Part shown: positions 45,645-53,735 of the stretch, one piece after another
Numbering within the stretch: the stretch's first letter is position 1
Layout of the letters: each line of letters starts with the position of its first letter
NCBI RefSeq assembly: GCF_000382205.1
Contig: NZ_KB907791.1
Span: 124,001-188,000 of the forward strand
Origin: Dyadobacter beijingensis DSM 21582
GTDB lineage: Bacteria > Bacteroidota > Bacteroidia > Cytophagales > Spirosomataceae
Direction: 5' to 3'
Length of the DNA stretch: 64,000 nucleotides
The notes under the pieces: generated by a model
The model's database searches: none
The model's input: the letters and a program-made list of their open reading frames with translations, nothing else
What the model was told of the DNA's origin: nothing
Program-made: the position numbers and the translations under genes

Positions 45645-48299
45645 ATGAAAGACCAAAAGGCTTTGTTAAGGAAAGTGGCCGCGGAGCTGTTGTCCGTGAA
45701 ACGTATGGAGCACCTGGCCGGCATTTTGTCGACCACGCTGAAACTGGAAACCGGCTATGCCGAGGCGGCCATCTTTTTGCTGGATACGGATAACAACCTG
45801 CTCCGGAATGTGCTCGGTACGCACTACCCGGGGCAGGCAGTGTGCCTTTTTCAGAACGAAATACAGCTGAAAGAGCTCACTACCGAAGAAATATTGCTTA
45901 CCGGCAGCCAGGACGGTTTAGGAGAGTTTTGCCTCGACGACGCGGCCCGGCGCCTGCTATTTCGCCATTACTTGTCGGCAGCACCGGCCGCCGGCGCGAG
46001 CGTCCTTGTATTTCCGATGCGGGAGGGAAATGATTTCATCGGCAACCTCTTCCTGTTCTTCGACGCGCCCTTGCCTGCCGCGCAGGACGACACCGACCTG
46101 TTCAAAATGCTCATACCGAATATCAATATGGCGCTGCTTCTCTTGTTGTGGCAGGAACGGGCGTCGGTGCAGGGAAAGGAGCAGCTGCAAAGCTGTGTGG
46201 CACAGCTCAATATGCTGATCGCCCTCGGCACGAGGATCGCCTCGGCCCGCAGCCATGACGAACTGCTGGAAGTGATCAACCAACATCTGAAAGAAGTCGT
46301 GGGGTTCGCCTATACCATGATGGCGGTAAATGGCGATCAGTCGTCGGCAAGTACGTACGTGCTCGATCCGAATTCGGCGGGGCTGCAACAGATGGACCAT
46401 CCTCAACTGACGGCCGGCCGGCACGCGATCGTAGATGGTTTTTTGGATAAAGTGCTCCAAAGCGACGATCCGCTGATTTTCGACCTGGAAAAACTAATCG
46501 CCCTGCGGCCGCTTCCGGGATACCTGAAAACAAACTACGACAACGGCATCCGGCAGGTGGTGATGACCAAATTCCGAAAGGGTAAAGAGGCATTCGGCTT
46601 CTGGATACTCACATTCGACCATACGCGCACGATCGCCGTCACCACGCTTCAGATCATCCACGATGTGGCCATGCAGCTTTCCGTATCGGTGCATAATATG
46701 CTCATTAACCTCGAATACGAGCGCCGCGAGCGCGAACGGAGCCGGCTCATGCAGTTCAGCAATGCCATAGCGTCTATCCGCGACAAAGGCAAGCTGGCGA
46801 AGACGATCAAGGAGCATTTGCAGGACCTGTTCCATATCGGGGACTTTATGCTATGGTCCCTGTCGCGCGATCACCATCACCGCACGCCGGTACTATTCGA
46901 TTGCGATTCCGCATTTGCGCGCCATTCCGCATTTCAGCATTATCCTGCCGACTATTTCAAAAATGACGACGGCATTTATAACGTCATCCTGGCCAGCAGC
47001 GGCGTCAGCTATTTCAATGCGGACGACCTGGACGCCGCTTACGCCGGGCATCCGTATTTCGCGGAGATCATCGAAACGTCGGACATCGTCGCGATGGGCG
47101 GGAACGTGCTGCGCGTGGGCGACGAAATCGTGGGTATATTGACGTTTTCAACCCACCAGCCGCATTTTGTCCGTGAAAAGGAAGAGTTGTATCTCAGTAT
47201 TTGCTCGCAGCTGGCCATTGTTGCCTCCAATATGTTCGCTACTGACAAGATATCCGAGCAGCTGGCGGAGATCAGCCGGTTCAAGGAAAGGCTCGAAGAC
47301 GAGAAAATTTATTTACAGGAAGAACTCGAAACATCCATCCATACCTCCGACATGATCGGCAGCAGCGTCGGCATGAAGGCCGTGCATACACTCATCGGCC
47401 AGGTGGCCTATACTGATAGCACGGTGCTCATCCTGGGGGAAACAGGCACGGGCAAGGAGCTAGTGGCGCGGTCGGTGCATAACAATTCGCCGCGCAAAAG
47501 CCGGCTGATGGTGAAGGTCAACTGCGCCGCATTACCCGCCAACCTGATCGAATCGGAGCTTTTCGGGCACGAAAAGGGCAGCTTCACCGGTGCTTCGGAG
47601 CGGCGGCTGGGCAAATTCGAGCTGGCCAACCACGGGACCTTGTTCCTGGACGAGATCGGCGAGCTGCCGCTCGATCTGCAGGGCAAATTATTGCGGGCCT
47701 TGCAGGAAAAAGAGATCGAACGCATTGGCGGAAAGTCGGTGATCAAAGTCGATGTGCGGGTGATCGCCGCTACCAACCGCAACCTGGAAAAAGAAGTGGC
47801 AACAGGCCGGTTCCGCAGCGATTTGTATTACCGGATCAACATCTTCCCGATCCGCCTGCCCGCATTGCGCGACCGCATTTCGGACATTCCCCTGCTGGCC
47901 GGCCATTTCATTTCCAAATACGCCACCAAGGCCGGCAAGCAGATCGGCTCGCTGAGCGGCCATGTGCTCCGGGAGCTGCAACGGTACAACTGGCCGGGCA
48001 ATATCCGGGAGCTGGAACACATTATCGAACGGAGCGTGCTGCTCACCAAAGGCGACACGCTCAAAGCCGTGGACATTCCCACGGCAGATTCGGATATGCA
48101 CGATGAAAGTATGTATCTTGAAAAAAAAATCAAGACGATCGACGAAAATGAGCGCGATCACATCATCAGGATCCTCAAAATATGCCGGGGGCGGATCAAC
48201 GGCCACCACGGCGCCGCGGTGCTTTTGGGGATTCCTCCCAGTACCCTGAATTCGAAAATGAAGCGACTCGATATCCGCAAACAGGATATCAGACCTTAA
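45645..48299 (+). CDS. Triple-GAF sigma54-dependent activator (GAF1), 884 aa
   Basis: Three GAF-like sensor domains (about 10-180, 190-360, 375-535), a coiled linker (EQLAEISRFKERLEDEKIYL), the AAA+ domain with Walker A GETGTGKE and a GSFTGA loop, and a C-terminal Fis HTH (HGAAVLLGIPPSTLNSKMKR). It has no receiver domain, so it is switched by ligand or by protein contact. It is a long paralogue of the activator at 25116-26747. It is first in an operon with RR1 (28-base gap) and may regulate its own promoter through the tandem sites upstream. Confidence 0.94.
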   Translation: MKDQKALLRKVAAELLSVKRMEHLAGILSTTLKLETGYAEAAIFLLDTDNNLLRNVLGTHYPGQAVCLFQNEIQLKELTTEEILLTGSQDGLGEFCLDDAARRLLFRHYLSAAPAAGASVLVFPMREGNDFIGNLFLFFDAPLPAAQDDTDLFKMLIPNINMALLLLLWQERASVQGKEQLQSCVAQLNMLIALGTRIASARSHDELLEVINQHLKEVVGFAYTMMAVNGDQSSASTYVLDPNSAGLQQMDHPQLTAGRHAIVDGFLDKVLQSDDPLIFDLEKLIALRPLPGYLKTNYDNGIRQVVMTKFRKGKEAFGFWILTFDHTRTIAVTTLQIIHDVAMQLSVSVHNMLINLEYERRERERSRLMQFSNAIASIRDKGKLAKTIKEHLQDLFHIGDFMLWSLSRDHHHRTPVLFDCDSAFARHSAFQHYPADYFKNDDGIYNVILASSGVSYFNADDLDAAYAGHPYFAEIIETSDIVAMGGNVLRVGDEIVGILTFSTHQPHFVREKEELYLSICSQLAIVASNMFATDKISEQLAEISRFKERLEDEKIYLQEELETSIHTSDMIGSSVGMKAVHTLIGQVAYTDSTVLILGETGTGKELVARSVHNNSPRKSRLMVKVNCAALPANLIESELFGHEKGSFTGASERRLGKFELANHGTLFLDEIGELPLDLQGKLLRALQEKEIERIGGKSVIKVDVRVIAATNRNLEKEVATGRFRSDLYYRINIFPIRLPALRDRISDIPLLAGHFISKYATKAGKQIGSLSGHVLRELQRYNWPGNIRELEHIIERSVLLTKGDTLKAVDIPTADSDMHDESMYLEKKIKTIDENERDHIIRILKICRGRINGHHGAAVLLGIPPSTLNSKMKRLDIRKQDIRP

Positions 48300-48327
48300 T
48301 ACAGAACTTTATCAACGGTACGAATCC

Positions 48328-49689
48328 ATGCAGGATACCCTTTTAATCGTCGAAGATCAATTTATCGAAGCCAACAATCTGAAAATCATTCTATTAAAGG
48401 CTGATTATCGCGTGCTGCCGATCGCCCGGTCCGTGGACGACGCGCTGGAAATCATCGAAAAACAGGTACCGGACCTTGTGCTGCTCGACATTTTCCTGAA
48501 AGGCGAGCGGACGGGCATCGACCTGGCGCACATCCTCAAAGCACGGGGCATCGCATTCGTCTACCTTTCGGCAAATTCGGACAAAAGCGTATTCACCGCC
48601 GCCAAAATGACCGGCCCTTACGGGTTCCTCATCAAGCCCTTCCGCGAGCGCGATGTGCTGGCCATGCTGGACATCGCCTGGTACCACCATACGCAGAAGG
48701 CGATGGTGCGGGAGAACGAGGCGAAACAGAAAAGCCCGGCAAGCACCGCCGGCAGGGACCGGGAACTGAAAAAGATCGTGGGCGACAGCGAGCCGGTCCA
48801 CGAGGTATTACGCAATGTCGAAACCGTGGCCGACACCAACGTGCCCGTGCTGCTGCTGGGTGAAAGCGGAACCGGTAAGGAGCTTGTAGCCAGGTTGATA
48901 CACGATCTCTCCCCGCGACGTGCGGCCAAGCTCGTGGTGGTGGATTGCGCCGCAATGCCGCCGCACCTGATCGAATCGGAGCTGTTCGGGCATGAGAAAG
49001 GGAGCTTCACCGGCGCCGTCGAGAAGCGCATCGGGAAGTTCGAGCAAGCCAGCGGGGGCACGGTGTTCCTGGACGAAATCGGTGAGCTGCCGCTCGATCT
49101 GCAAGTCAAATTCCTGCGGGTGTTGCAGGAAATGGAAATCGAGCCGATCGGGGGGAAGCGGAAAAAAGTGGATATCCGCATTCTGGCTGCTACCAACCGT
49201 AACCTGGAAGAGGAAATGGGCAGCGGGCGGTTCCGTATGGACCTCTACTACCGCCTGAACATTTTCCCGATACACCTGCCTGCCTTGCGCGAGCGCCCGA
49301 CCGACATCCTGCCGCTCGCCGCGCATTTCCTCGAAATGCAGACGGCACGGTTCAGCAAGCACGTCACGGGTTTTTCGGAAGAGGTAAAACAAAAGCTGCT
49401 GAGCTACCACTGGCCAGGCAATGTGCGTGAACTGGAAAACCTCATCACCCGTGCGATTCTGCTGTGCCAGGGCGAGCAAATCAACGAGGTACAGATCCCG
49501 AAAATGCATTTGATGGGAGCGCACGACAACGAATTGAAGGTGAAGACGATGACAGAAAGCGAGCGGGAGCATATCCTGAATGCGCTCCGGCAATGCAACT
49601 GGAAAATCTACGGGCCCGGCGGAGCGGCGGAACTGCTGGCGATCAACGCGTCGACGCTCAAATCGCGTATGAAGAAGCTCGGCATTTGA
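48328..49689 (+). CDS. NtrC-type sigma54 response regulator (RR1), 453 aa
   Basis: Receiver domain (1-120; acidic E9/D10, phospho-acceptor D54 in LVLLDIFL, lysine in IKPFRERD), AAA+ with Walker A GESGTGKE and GSFTGA, and a Fis-type HTH (GGAAELLAINASTLKSRMKK). It is very close to RR2 (20732-22099), including the start VEDQFIEANNL. It probably receives phosphate from HK1, which is transcribed divergently from this operon. The AraC gene downstream, with its sigma54 promoter and enhancer cores, is the nearest likely target. Confidence 0.95.
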   Translation: MQDTLLIVEDQFIEANNLKIILLKADYRVLPIARSVDDALEIIEKQVPDLVLLDIFLKGERTGIDLAHILKARGIAFVYLSANSDKSVFTAAKMTGPYGFLIKPFRERDVLAMLDIAWYHHTQKAMVRENEAKQKSPASTAGRDRELKKIVGDSEPVHEVLRNVETVADTNVPVLLLGESGTGKELVARLIHDLSPRRAAKLVVVDCAAMPPHLIESELFGHEKGSFTGAVEKRIGKFEQASGGTVFLDEIGELPLDLQVKFLRVLQEMEIEPIGGKRKKVDIRILAATNRNLEEEMGSGRFRMDLYYRLNIFPIHLPALRERPTDILPLAAHFLEMQTARFSKHVTGFSEEVKQKLLSYHWPGNVRELENLITRAILLCQGEQINEVQIPKMHLMGAHDNELKVKTMTESEREHILNALRQCNWKIYGPGGAAELLAINASTLKSRMKKLGI

Positions 49690-49725
49690 ATGAAGGCCGT
49701 TCCGCAAGCCGCATAGCCGGGAGAC

Positions 49726-49761
49726 GACATTTCGTTACTTTGCGTCAAATGACGAAATATC
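49726..49761. promoter_or_regulatory. Pair of inverted enhancer cores before the AraC gene
   Basis: CGAAATATC is exact at 49753-49761. An inverted copy with one change (CGAAATGTC on the minus strand) is at 49726-49734. They lie about 60-95 bases upstream of the sigma54 -24 element at 49820. Confidence 0.5.
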
Positions 49762-49783
49762 GATGAAATAACGACTATCAAAA

Positions 49784-49814
49784 ATCAATTAACTAATTGA
49801 TAATAAGTTAATTG
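49784..49814. repeat. Nested AT-rich palindromes upstream of the AraC gene
   Basis: ATCAATTA-AC-TAATTGAT (49784-49801) is a perfect dyad. Overlapping it, CAATTAAC (49786-49793) and GTTAATTG (49807-49814) form a second perfect inverted pair. The block sits between the enhancer cores and the sigma54 promoter, where a DNA-bending protein or a second regulator could bind. Confidence 0.6.
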
Positions 49815-49819
49815 TGTGT

Positions 49820-49835
49820 TGGCAAGGGTTTTGAA
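49820..49835 (+). promoter_or_regulatory. Candidate sigma54 promoter of the AraC gene
   Basis: TGGCAAGGGTTTTGAA: TGGCA at -24 and TTGA at -12 with canonical spacing, same variant as at 45600. The start codon at 49872 leaves a leader of about 25 bases. Confidence 0.5.
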
Positions 49836-49871
49836 ATAGTGTTTTAGCACCCAGTTAAAACACCATCCCTT

Positions 49872-50741
49872 ATGACAAGCCTTCTACTACCTCAAACCAC
49901 TGCCCACCGGTTCCCGCAACTCACGGGTTACGGCGCCGAATCCTTTGACATTGCCACGTTACACCCCAGTTCCCTCGCCGGCCACCCGGCAGGACAGGAG
50001 CACCTTGCGGAGATGATCTGGCTCACACAAGGCCGTTTTCAGATCATGTTCGACCTGGAAACCTATGAAGTGTCGGAAGGAAAAGTGCTCTTCCTGGCGC
50101 CGGGCCAGCGTTTTTTTCTCAAATCCATATCACCGGACCTCGAAGGTACCATCCTGCGTTTCCCGGCGGGCTTCATGCCGGCCGATTTCGACCTGCCTTA
50201 TCCCAACCTGATCTACCGTGTTTCGCGGATATTCGAAATAGACGAAATGACGGCGGCAGGCATTGCCAGCGCCGTCGAATGCATGCGCTGGGAGCTGACA
50301 AATTCCTATTACCAGAAAACGGAGGTCCTCGCAGGGTATCTGAAAATTGTGCTCATATACCTCTCGCGGCAACGCTCCACGGCATTGCGGTCGGCATTCA
50401 AGGCGGATATGACGCTGCTCGCGCGCCGCTTTTTAGATCTGCTGGAACGGCAATACCACGTCCATAAAAGGGTCAGCGAGTATGCCGACGAGCTGGCGGT
50501 AACGCCCAACTATCTCAACCAGATCGTGAAGCAGGAAACCGGAATGTCGGCCAGTGCCAACATCCGCAAACGCCTGCTGCTCCAAGCCAAGCGTATGGCA
50601 CTGCTGCAAGGTATGAGCATGAAAACCGTCGCCTATAAGCTGGGTTTTGACGACACGGCACATTTCAGCAAATTCTTCAAAATGGGTTGCGGCTGCAATT
50701 TTACCACCTACCGCAAAATGCGCCTGGCAGCGGCCGGTTAG
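49872..50741 (+). CDS. AraC family transcriptional regulator, 289 aa
   Basis: The N-terminal cupin-like half has MIWLTQGRFQIMFDLETYEV and VLFLAPGQRFFLKS. The C-terminal half has two HTH units, VSEYADELAVTPNYLNQIVK and MKTVAYKLGFDDTAHFSKFF. It is a paralogue of the AraC pair at 22152-23794. Candidate sigma54 promoter, palindromes and enhancer cores lie upstream, so it is probably switched on by RR1 or the GAF activator. The DJ-1 gene begins 123 bases downstream and may be a target. Confidence 0.94.
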   Translation: MTSLLLPQTTAHRFPQLTGYGAESFDIATLHPSSLAGHPAGQEHLAEMIWLTQGRFQIMFDLETYEVSEGKVLFLAPGQRFFLKSISPDLEGTILRFPAGFMPADFDLPYPNLIYRVSRIFEIDEMTAAGIASAVECMRWELTNSYYQKTEVLAGYLKIVLIYLSRQRSTALRSAFKADMTLLARRFLDLLERQYHVHKRVSEYADELAVTPNYLNQIVKQETGMSASANIRKRLLLQAKRMALLQGMSMKTVAYKLGFDDTAHFSKFFKMGCGCNFTTYRKMRLAAAG

Positions 50742-50864
50742 CCTTGCCGGGTTTCCAGGACAGACCGGTCGGGTGGGAGCGTATAGTTGTAAGCGTTCCT
50801 GGCTTTACCGCCGGCTGCTGATCCCGTATTTCCTTTTAATCACCTATAATTTCATTTCCTGATC

Positions 50865-51533
50865 ATGAAAAAGAAAATTCTATTCGTCGTGTCCAGTGCC
50901 GACGTCATCGGCCCTAAAAACCGCCGCACCGGAAACCTGCTTACCGAGGTTGCGCACCCCTATGAAGTGTTCAAACAGCAAGGCTATGATATCGACGTGT
51001 ACAGCGTGAAGGGCGGCGACGCGCCGATCGACATGGTGGAGCTCGACGACCCTACCAATATCGTTTTCCTGAATGACGAAGGCCGGGAAAAATTCAAAAC
51101 GACGCGCAGTATCGAAGACGTGACGCTCGATGGCTACGACGCCGTATTCGTACCGGGCGGGCTGGCGCCCGTGGTGGACATGCCCGATAACCCGACGGTG
51201 CAGAAAATTCTCGGAACGATGTATGACAATGGCAAGGTGGTGAGCGCGGTATGCCACGGCCCGGTGTCGCTCATTAATGTGAAGCTGAAAGACGGGTCTT
51301 ACCTCGTCGACGGTAAGAGCGTGACGGGTTTCAGCATTGCCGAGGAAGAAAATTATGCGAAAGAGGACGTGCCTTTCGAACTGGAAGATGCATTGAAAAA
51401 ACGCGGGGCCAAATACAGCTGCGTTGATCCCTGGCAGCCGTACAGCATCCGGGACGGCCGTCTGGTGACGGGCCAGAATCCCGCTTCGGCTACCGGCGTG
51501 GCCGAAAAAGTGGTGGCGATACTGGAATCCTGA
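50865..51533 (+). CDS. DJ-1/PfpI family protein (Hsp31-like), cytoplasmic, 222 aa
   Basis: The nucleophile elbow is AVCHGP with C130, preceded by VFVPGGLAPVVDMPDNP. The start KKKILFVVSSADVIGPKNRR and the acid-rich lid (EEENYAKEDVPFELED) fit the Hsp31/YajL-like branch, which acts as a glyoxalase III or as a repair or chaperone protein for electrophile-damaged targets. It has no signal peptide. It ends at a strong terminator and is followed by an ABM monooxygenase gene; an exported DJ-1 and ABM pair is found at 58232-59806. Confidence 0.93.
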   Translation: MKKKILFVVSSADVIGPKNRRTGNLLTEVAHPYEVFKQQGYDIDVYSVKGGDAPIDMVELDDPTNIVFLNDEGREKFKTTRSIEDVTLDGYDAVFVPGGLAPVVDMPDNPTVQKILGTMYDNGKVVSAVCHGPVSLINVKLKDGSYLVDGKSVTGFSIAEEENYAKEDVPFELEDALKKRGAKYSCVDPWQPYSIRDGRLVTGQNPASATGVAEKVVAILES

Positions 51534-51544
51534 GCGGCGCAATA

Positions 51545-51576
51545 CCTCCTCCCGAACGCGCGGGAGAGGGTTTTTT
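51545..51576 (+). terminator. Rho-independent terminator after the DJ-1 gene
   Basis: CCTCCTCCCG (51545-51554) pairs with CGGGAGAGGG (51561-51570), one mismatch and one G-T pair, six-base loop, followed directly by six T. It is 12 bases past the stop codon. Confidence 0.85.
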
Positions 51577-51597
51577 CAAATACAAACCATTGCCTGT

Positions 51598-51909
51598 ATG
51601 AGCACTACCACGATAACTACTTTTGCCAAATTGCAGGTAAAGCCGGGCGAACTCGGTACCGTACTGGGGCTGATAGCCCGGCTCGCGCCCCAGAGCCGCG
51701 CCGAAAAGGGAAACCTTTTTTACAATATATACCAAAGCACCAGCGACCCCCAGGTGATTGTGCTGGCAGAAGCCTATGCCGATGACGCCGCACTGGCCGA
51801 GCACCGCGCTTCCGCGCATTTCCAGGAAATCGTGATCGGGAAGATCGTGCCGCTGCTCGATAACAGGGAAATCGTGCTGACGACGGAACTGGCCCTGGAC
51901 GACGTTTGA
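51598..51909 (+). CDS. Antibiotic biosynthesis monooxygenase (ABM)-domain protein, 103 aa
   Basis: A single dimeric alpha/beta-barrel domain: FAKLQVKPGELGTVLGLIAR, then GNLFYNIYQSTSDPQVIVLA, and SAHFQEIVIGKIVPLLD. This is the YgiN/quinol-monooxygenase-like group, which oxidises quinols or similar aromatics without a cofactor. It is cytoplasmic. It opens the operon running to the molybdenum hydroxylase; the next gene begins 34 bases on. A sigma promoter is not evident in the short gap after the terminator. Confidence 0.9.
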   Translation: MSTTTITTFAKLQVKPGELGTVLGLIARLAPQSRAEKGNLFYNIYQSTSDPQVIVLAEAYADDAALAEHRASAHFQEIVIGKIVPLLDNREIVLTTELALDDV

Positions 51910-51943
51910 AAAACCCTATTCACTACATTCAAGAAAACCGACA

Positions 51944-52336
51944 ATGGAGATCACCGCTGAACAGGCGCTGGAAATCGTACACCACGCGGTACGGAAGGCG
52001 CACGAAATCAAGGTCCCCGTGAATATCGCCGTGATGGACACGGGCGGGCATCTGAAGCTTTTTTACCGGATGGAAGACGCCTACCTCGGTTCGATCGACA
52101 TCGCGATCGGAAAGGCGCGGACGTCGATGCTATTCAGGATGAATTCGGAAGGGGTAGGCAAGTTCCTCGATCCCGAAAAACGCACTTTCGGGATGGTGAA
52201 TACCAACGGTGGCCTGGTGGCATTCCCCGGCGGTATGCCCGTGTACCGGCAGGGCGATGTGGTGGCCTACATTGGCGTATCGGGCGGAAGTTTGGAAGAA
52301 GATTTCACCATCGCAACCGCCGGAAGTAACGGTTAA
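51944..52336 (+). CDS. GlcG/HbpS family (heme-binding-like) protein, 130 aa
   Basis: Typical family pattern: ITAEQALEIVHHAVRKAHEI, VPVNIAVMDTGGHLKLFYRM, and the glycine-rich VAFPGGMPVYRQGDVVAYIG with the closing ISGGSLEED-like segment. Members bind heme or small molecules, or extend glycolate and corrinoid operons; the role is rarely known. No signal peptide. Tight spacing to its neighbours (34 and 5 bases) places it in the redox operon. Confidence 0.9.
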   Translation: MEITAEQALEIVHHAVRKAHEIKVPVNIAVMDTGGHLKLFYRMEDAYLGSIDIAIGKARTSMLFRMNSEGVGKFLDPEKRTFGMVNTNGGLVAFPGGMPVYRQGDVVAYIGVSGGSLEEDFTIATAGSNG

Positions 52337-52341
52337 GAGCT

Positions 52342-52977
52342 ATGATCAGCCATTCTGACAACGGTTCCTTGTTCCGGTTGTCATTGAGCGAAATGATGCC
52401 GGAAATGGGCCTGATATTCATCCCGGACATCAGCGGTTTCACGCGTTTTGTCCATGAAACCGATTTCGCAACCGGTCGCCGGATCACATATGAGCTGCTC
52501 TCGGCCATCATCGACCAGAACGATCTGATGCTGCATATTGCTGAAATAGAAGGAGATGCCATATTTTTTTACCGATATGGCCCGCCGCCCCCGGCATTTG
52601 AGCTGATCAGGCAGTACCGGCAGATGCTCCATGCATTCAATGCCCGGCTGGCGCAGATTAATGCGCTGTTGGAGAAAGAGTTGGCCCTGTCGCTCAAACT
52701 GATCGCCCATTATGGCCCTATTGCCGAGTACGATCTGAAAGGATTTAAGAAACTCTATGGCCGCGCAGTGGTGGAAGCGCATGTTCTGTTGAAAAATGAG
52801 ATCGCGAGCCATTCCTATGCATTGCTCACGGCCGATCTGATGGGCGCCGCGGAACCAGTGCGGGTGGACGAGCTGCCGGGCGGCATCCAGTCGCAGAGCC
52901 TGTGCCGCGCCAACGGCGATATTGTCCATGTTTGCTATACGTATTTTGATTTTGGTAAGACCGCTTTTGAAATATAG
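52342..52977 (+). CDS. DUF2652 protein (nucleotide-cyclase-fold-like), 211 aa
   Basis: The segment GLIFIPDISGFTRFVHETDF and, further on, IAEIEGDAIFFYRYG are the signature of DUF2652, whose pattern of D...GD resembles class III adenylate cyclase domains. Whether it is catalytic is unknown. The start may be the first ATG or one of two methionines just before GLIF. The gene starts five bases after the GlcG-like stop and overlaps the next gene, which suggests translational coupling. Confidence 0.88.
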   Translation: MISHSDNGSLFRLSLSEMMPEMGLIFIPDISGFTRFVHETDFATGRRITYELLSAIIDQNDLMLHIAEIEGDAIFFYRYGPPPPAFELIRQYRQMLHAFNARLAQINALLEKELALSLKLIAHYGPIAEYDLKGFKKLYGRAVVEAHVLLKNEIASHSYALLTADLMGAAEPVRVDELPGGIQSQSLCRANGDIVHVCYTYFDFGKTAFEI

Positions 52978-53638
52978 ATCAGTATTGCCTGCGGGATTCC
53001 GGCTCCCGGTCGCGCGGCTGTGCGTCGCTGTCGCAGGTGTGTGCTTCCTGTGCACGTACGACGCCTACGCGGAGGACCCGGACGCATGCTGGCTCATGCC
53101 GGGGCTGAACTACCGGTTTTCGGAAAAGCGCTACGGCTTCCTGCAAGCCGGGTGGAACCCTGCGCTGCGGCTGGGGTTGGTGTATGGCAACTTTATCATC
53201 CGACCCAGACCCGCGCTGGACATCAATATCGGCTCGATGTACATCGATTACCTGAACCGCGAGGGGCGCGAATGGACGCTCATGAACGGATTTACGGCAC
53301 GTATTCCCGCCGGCCCGTTCGTCGTCGAGAACAGGGGACTGGTGTGGAACCGCTTCATTTCCAATGGGAATGACCTGCATTTCTATCGCAATCGCGTCCG
53401 GCTAATGTGGCCCCTGAAAACGACCTGGCATCTGACGCCCTACCTGGTCGACGAGCCGAGCTTTTCATTTAATCGCGGAGATATTGCCCGGAACCGGCTC
53501 GGTGGCGGGTTCATAGTCACGATCAATAAGCGCGTGGTGGTCGATGCGAGTTACGCCCGGCAGAGCGATAAGGTGAGTGGTAAATTAAACCTGTTTTTTG
53601 TGATGGTCACGGCACAGCTGCCGCATCAGGAGCATTAA
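52928..53638 (+). CDS. DUF2490 outer-membrane beta-barrel-like protein, 236 aa
   Basis: After a hydrophobic signal segment ending TYDAYA the protein is made of alternating strands (YGFLQAGWNPALRLGLVYGN; VRLMWPLKTTWHLTPYLVDE) and ends KLNLFFVMVTAQLPHQEH, as in DUF2490 proteins, which are thought to be small outer-membrane barrels. The ATG at 52928 overlaps the DUF2652 gene by 50 bases and gives a long signal region; a TTG at 52985 after that stop gives a more compact one. The start is therefore uncertain. Confidence 0.8.
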   Translation: MFAIRILILVRPLLKYRSVLPAGFRLPVARLCVAVAGVCFLCTYDAYAEDPDACWLMPGLNYRFSEKRYGFLQAGWNPALRLGLVYGNFIIRPRPALDINIGSMYIDYLNREGREWTLMNGFTARIPAGPFVVENRGLVWNRFISNGNDLHFYRNRVRLMWPLKTTWHLTPYLVDEPSFSFNRGDIARNRLGGGFIVTINKRVVVDASYARQSDKVSGKLNLFFVMVTAQLPHQEH

Positions 53639-53735
53639 GATATGTACAAAATCCTGCGCCGAATATACATTGACGTTACGCCGTCTTCTGCCGAATTTTC
53701 TTTTCACAACGCAAGCCATTTTAAACCAGACTGTC

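Noticed and set aside
45599..45793. 64-codon open frame at the start of the triple-GAF activator
   Set aside because: It begins inside the candidate sigma54 promoter and is out of frame with the clear gene at 45645.
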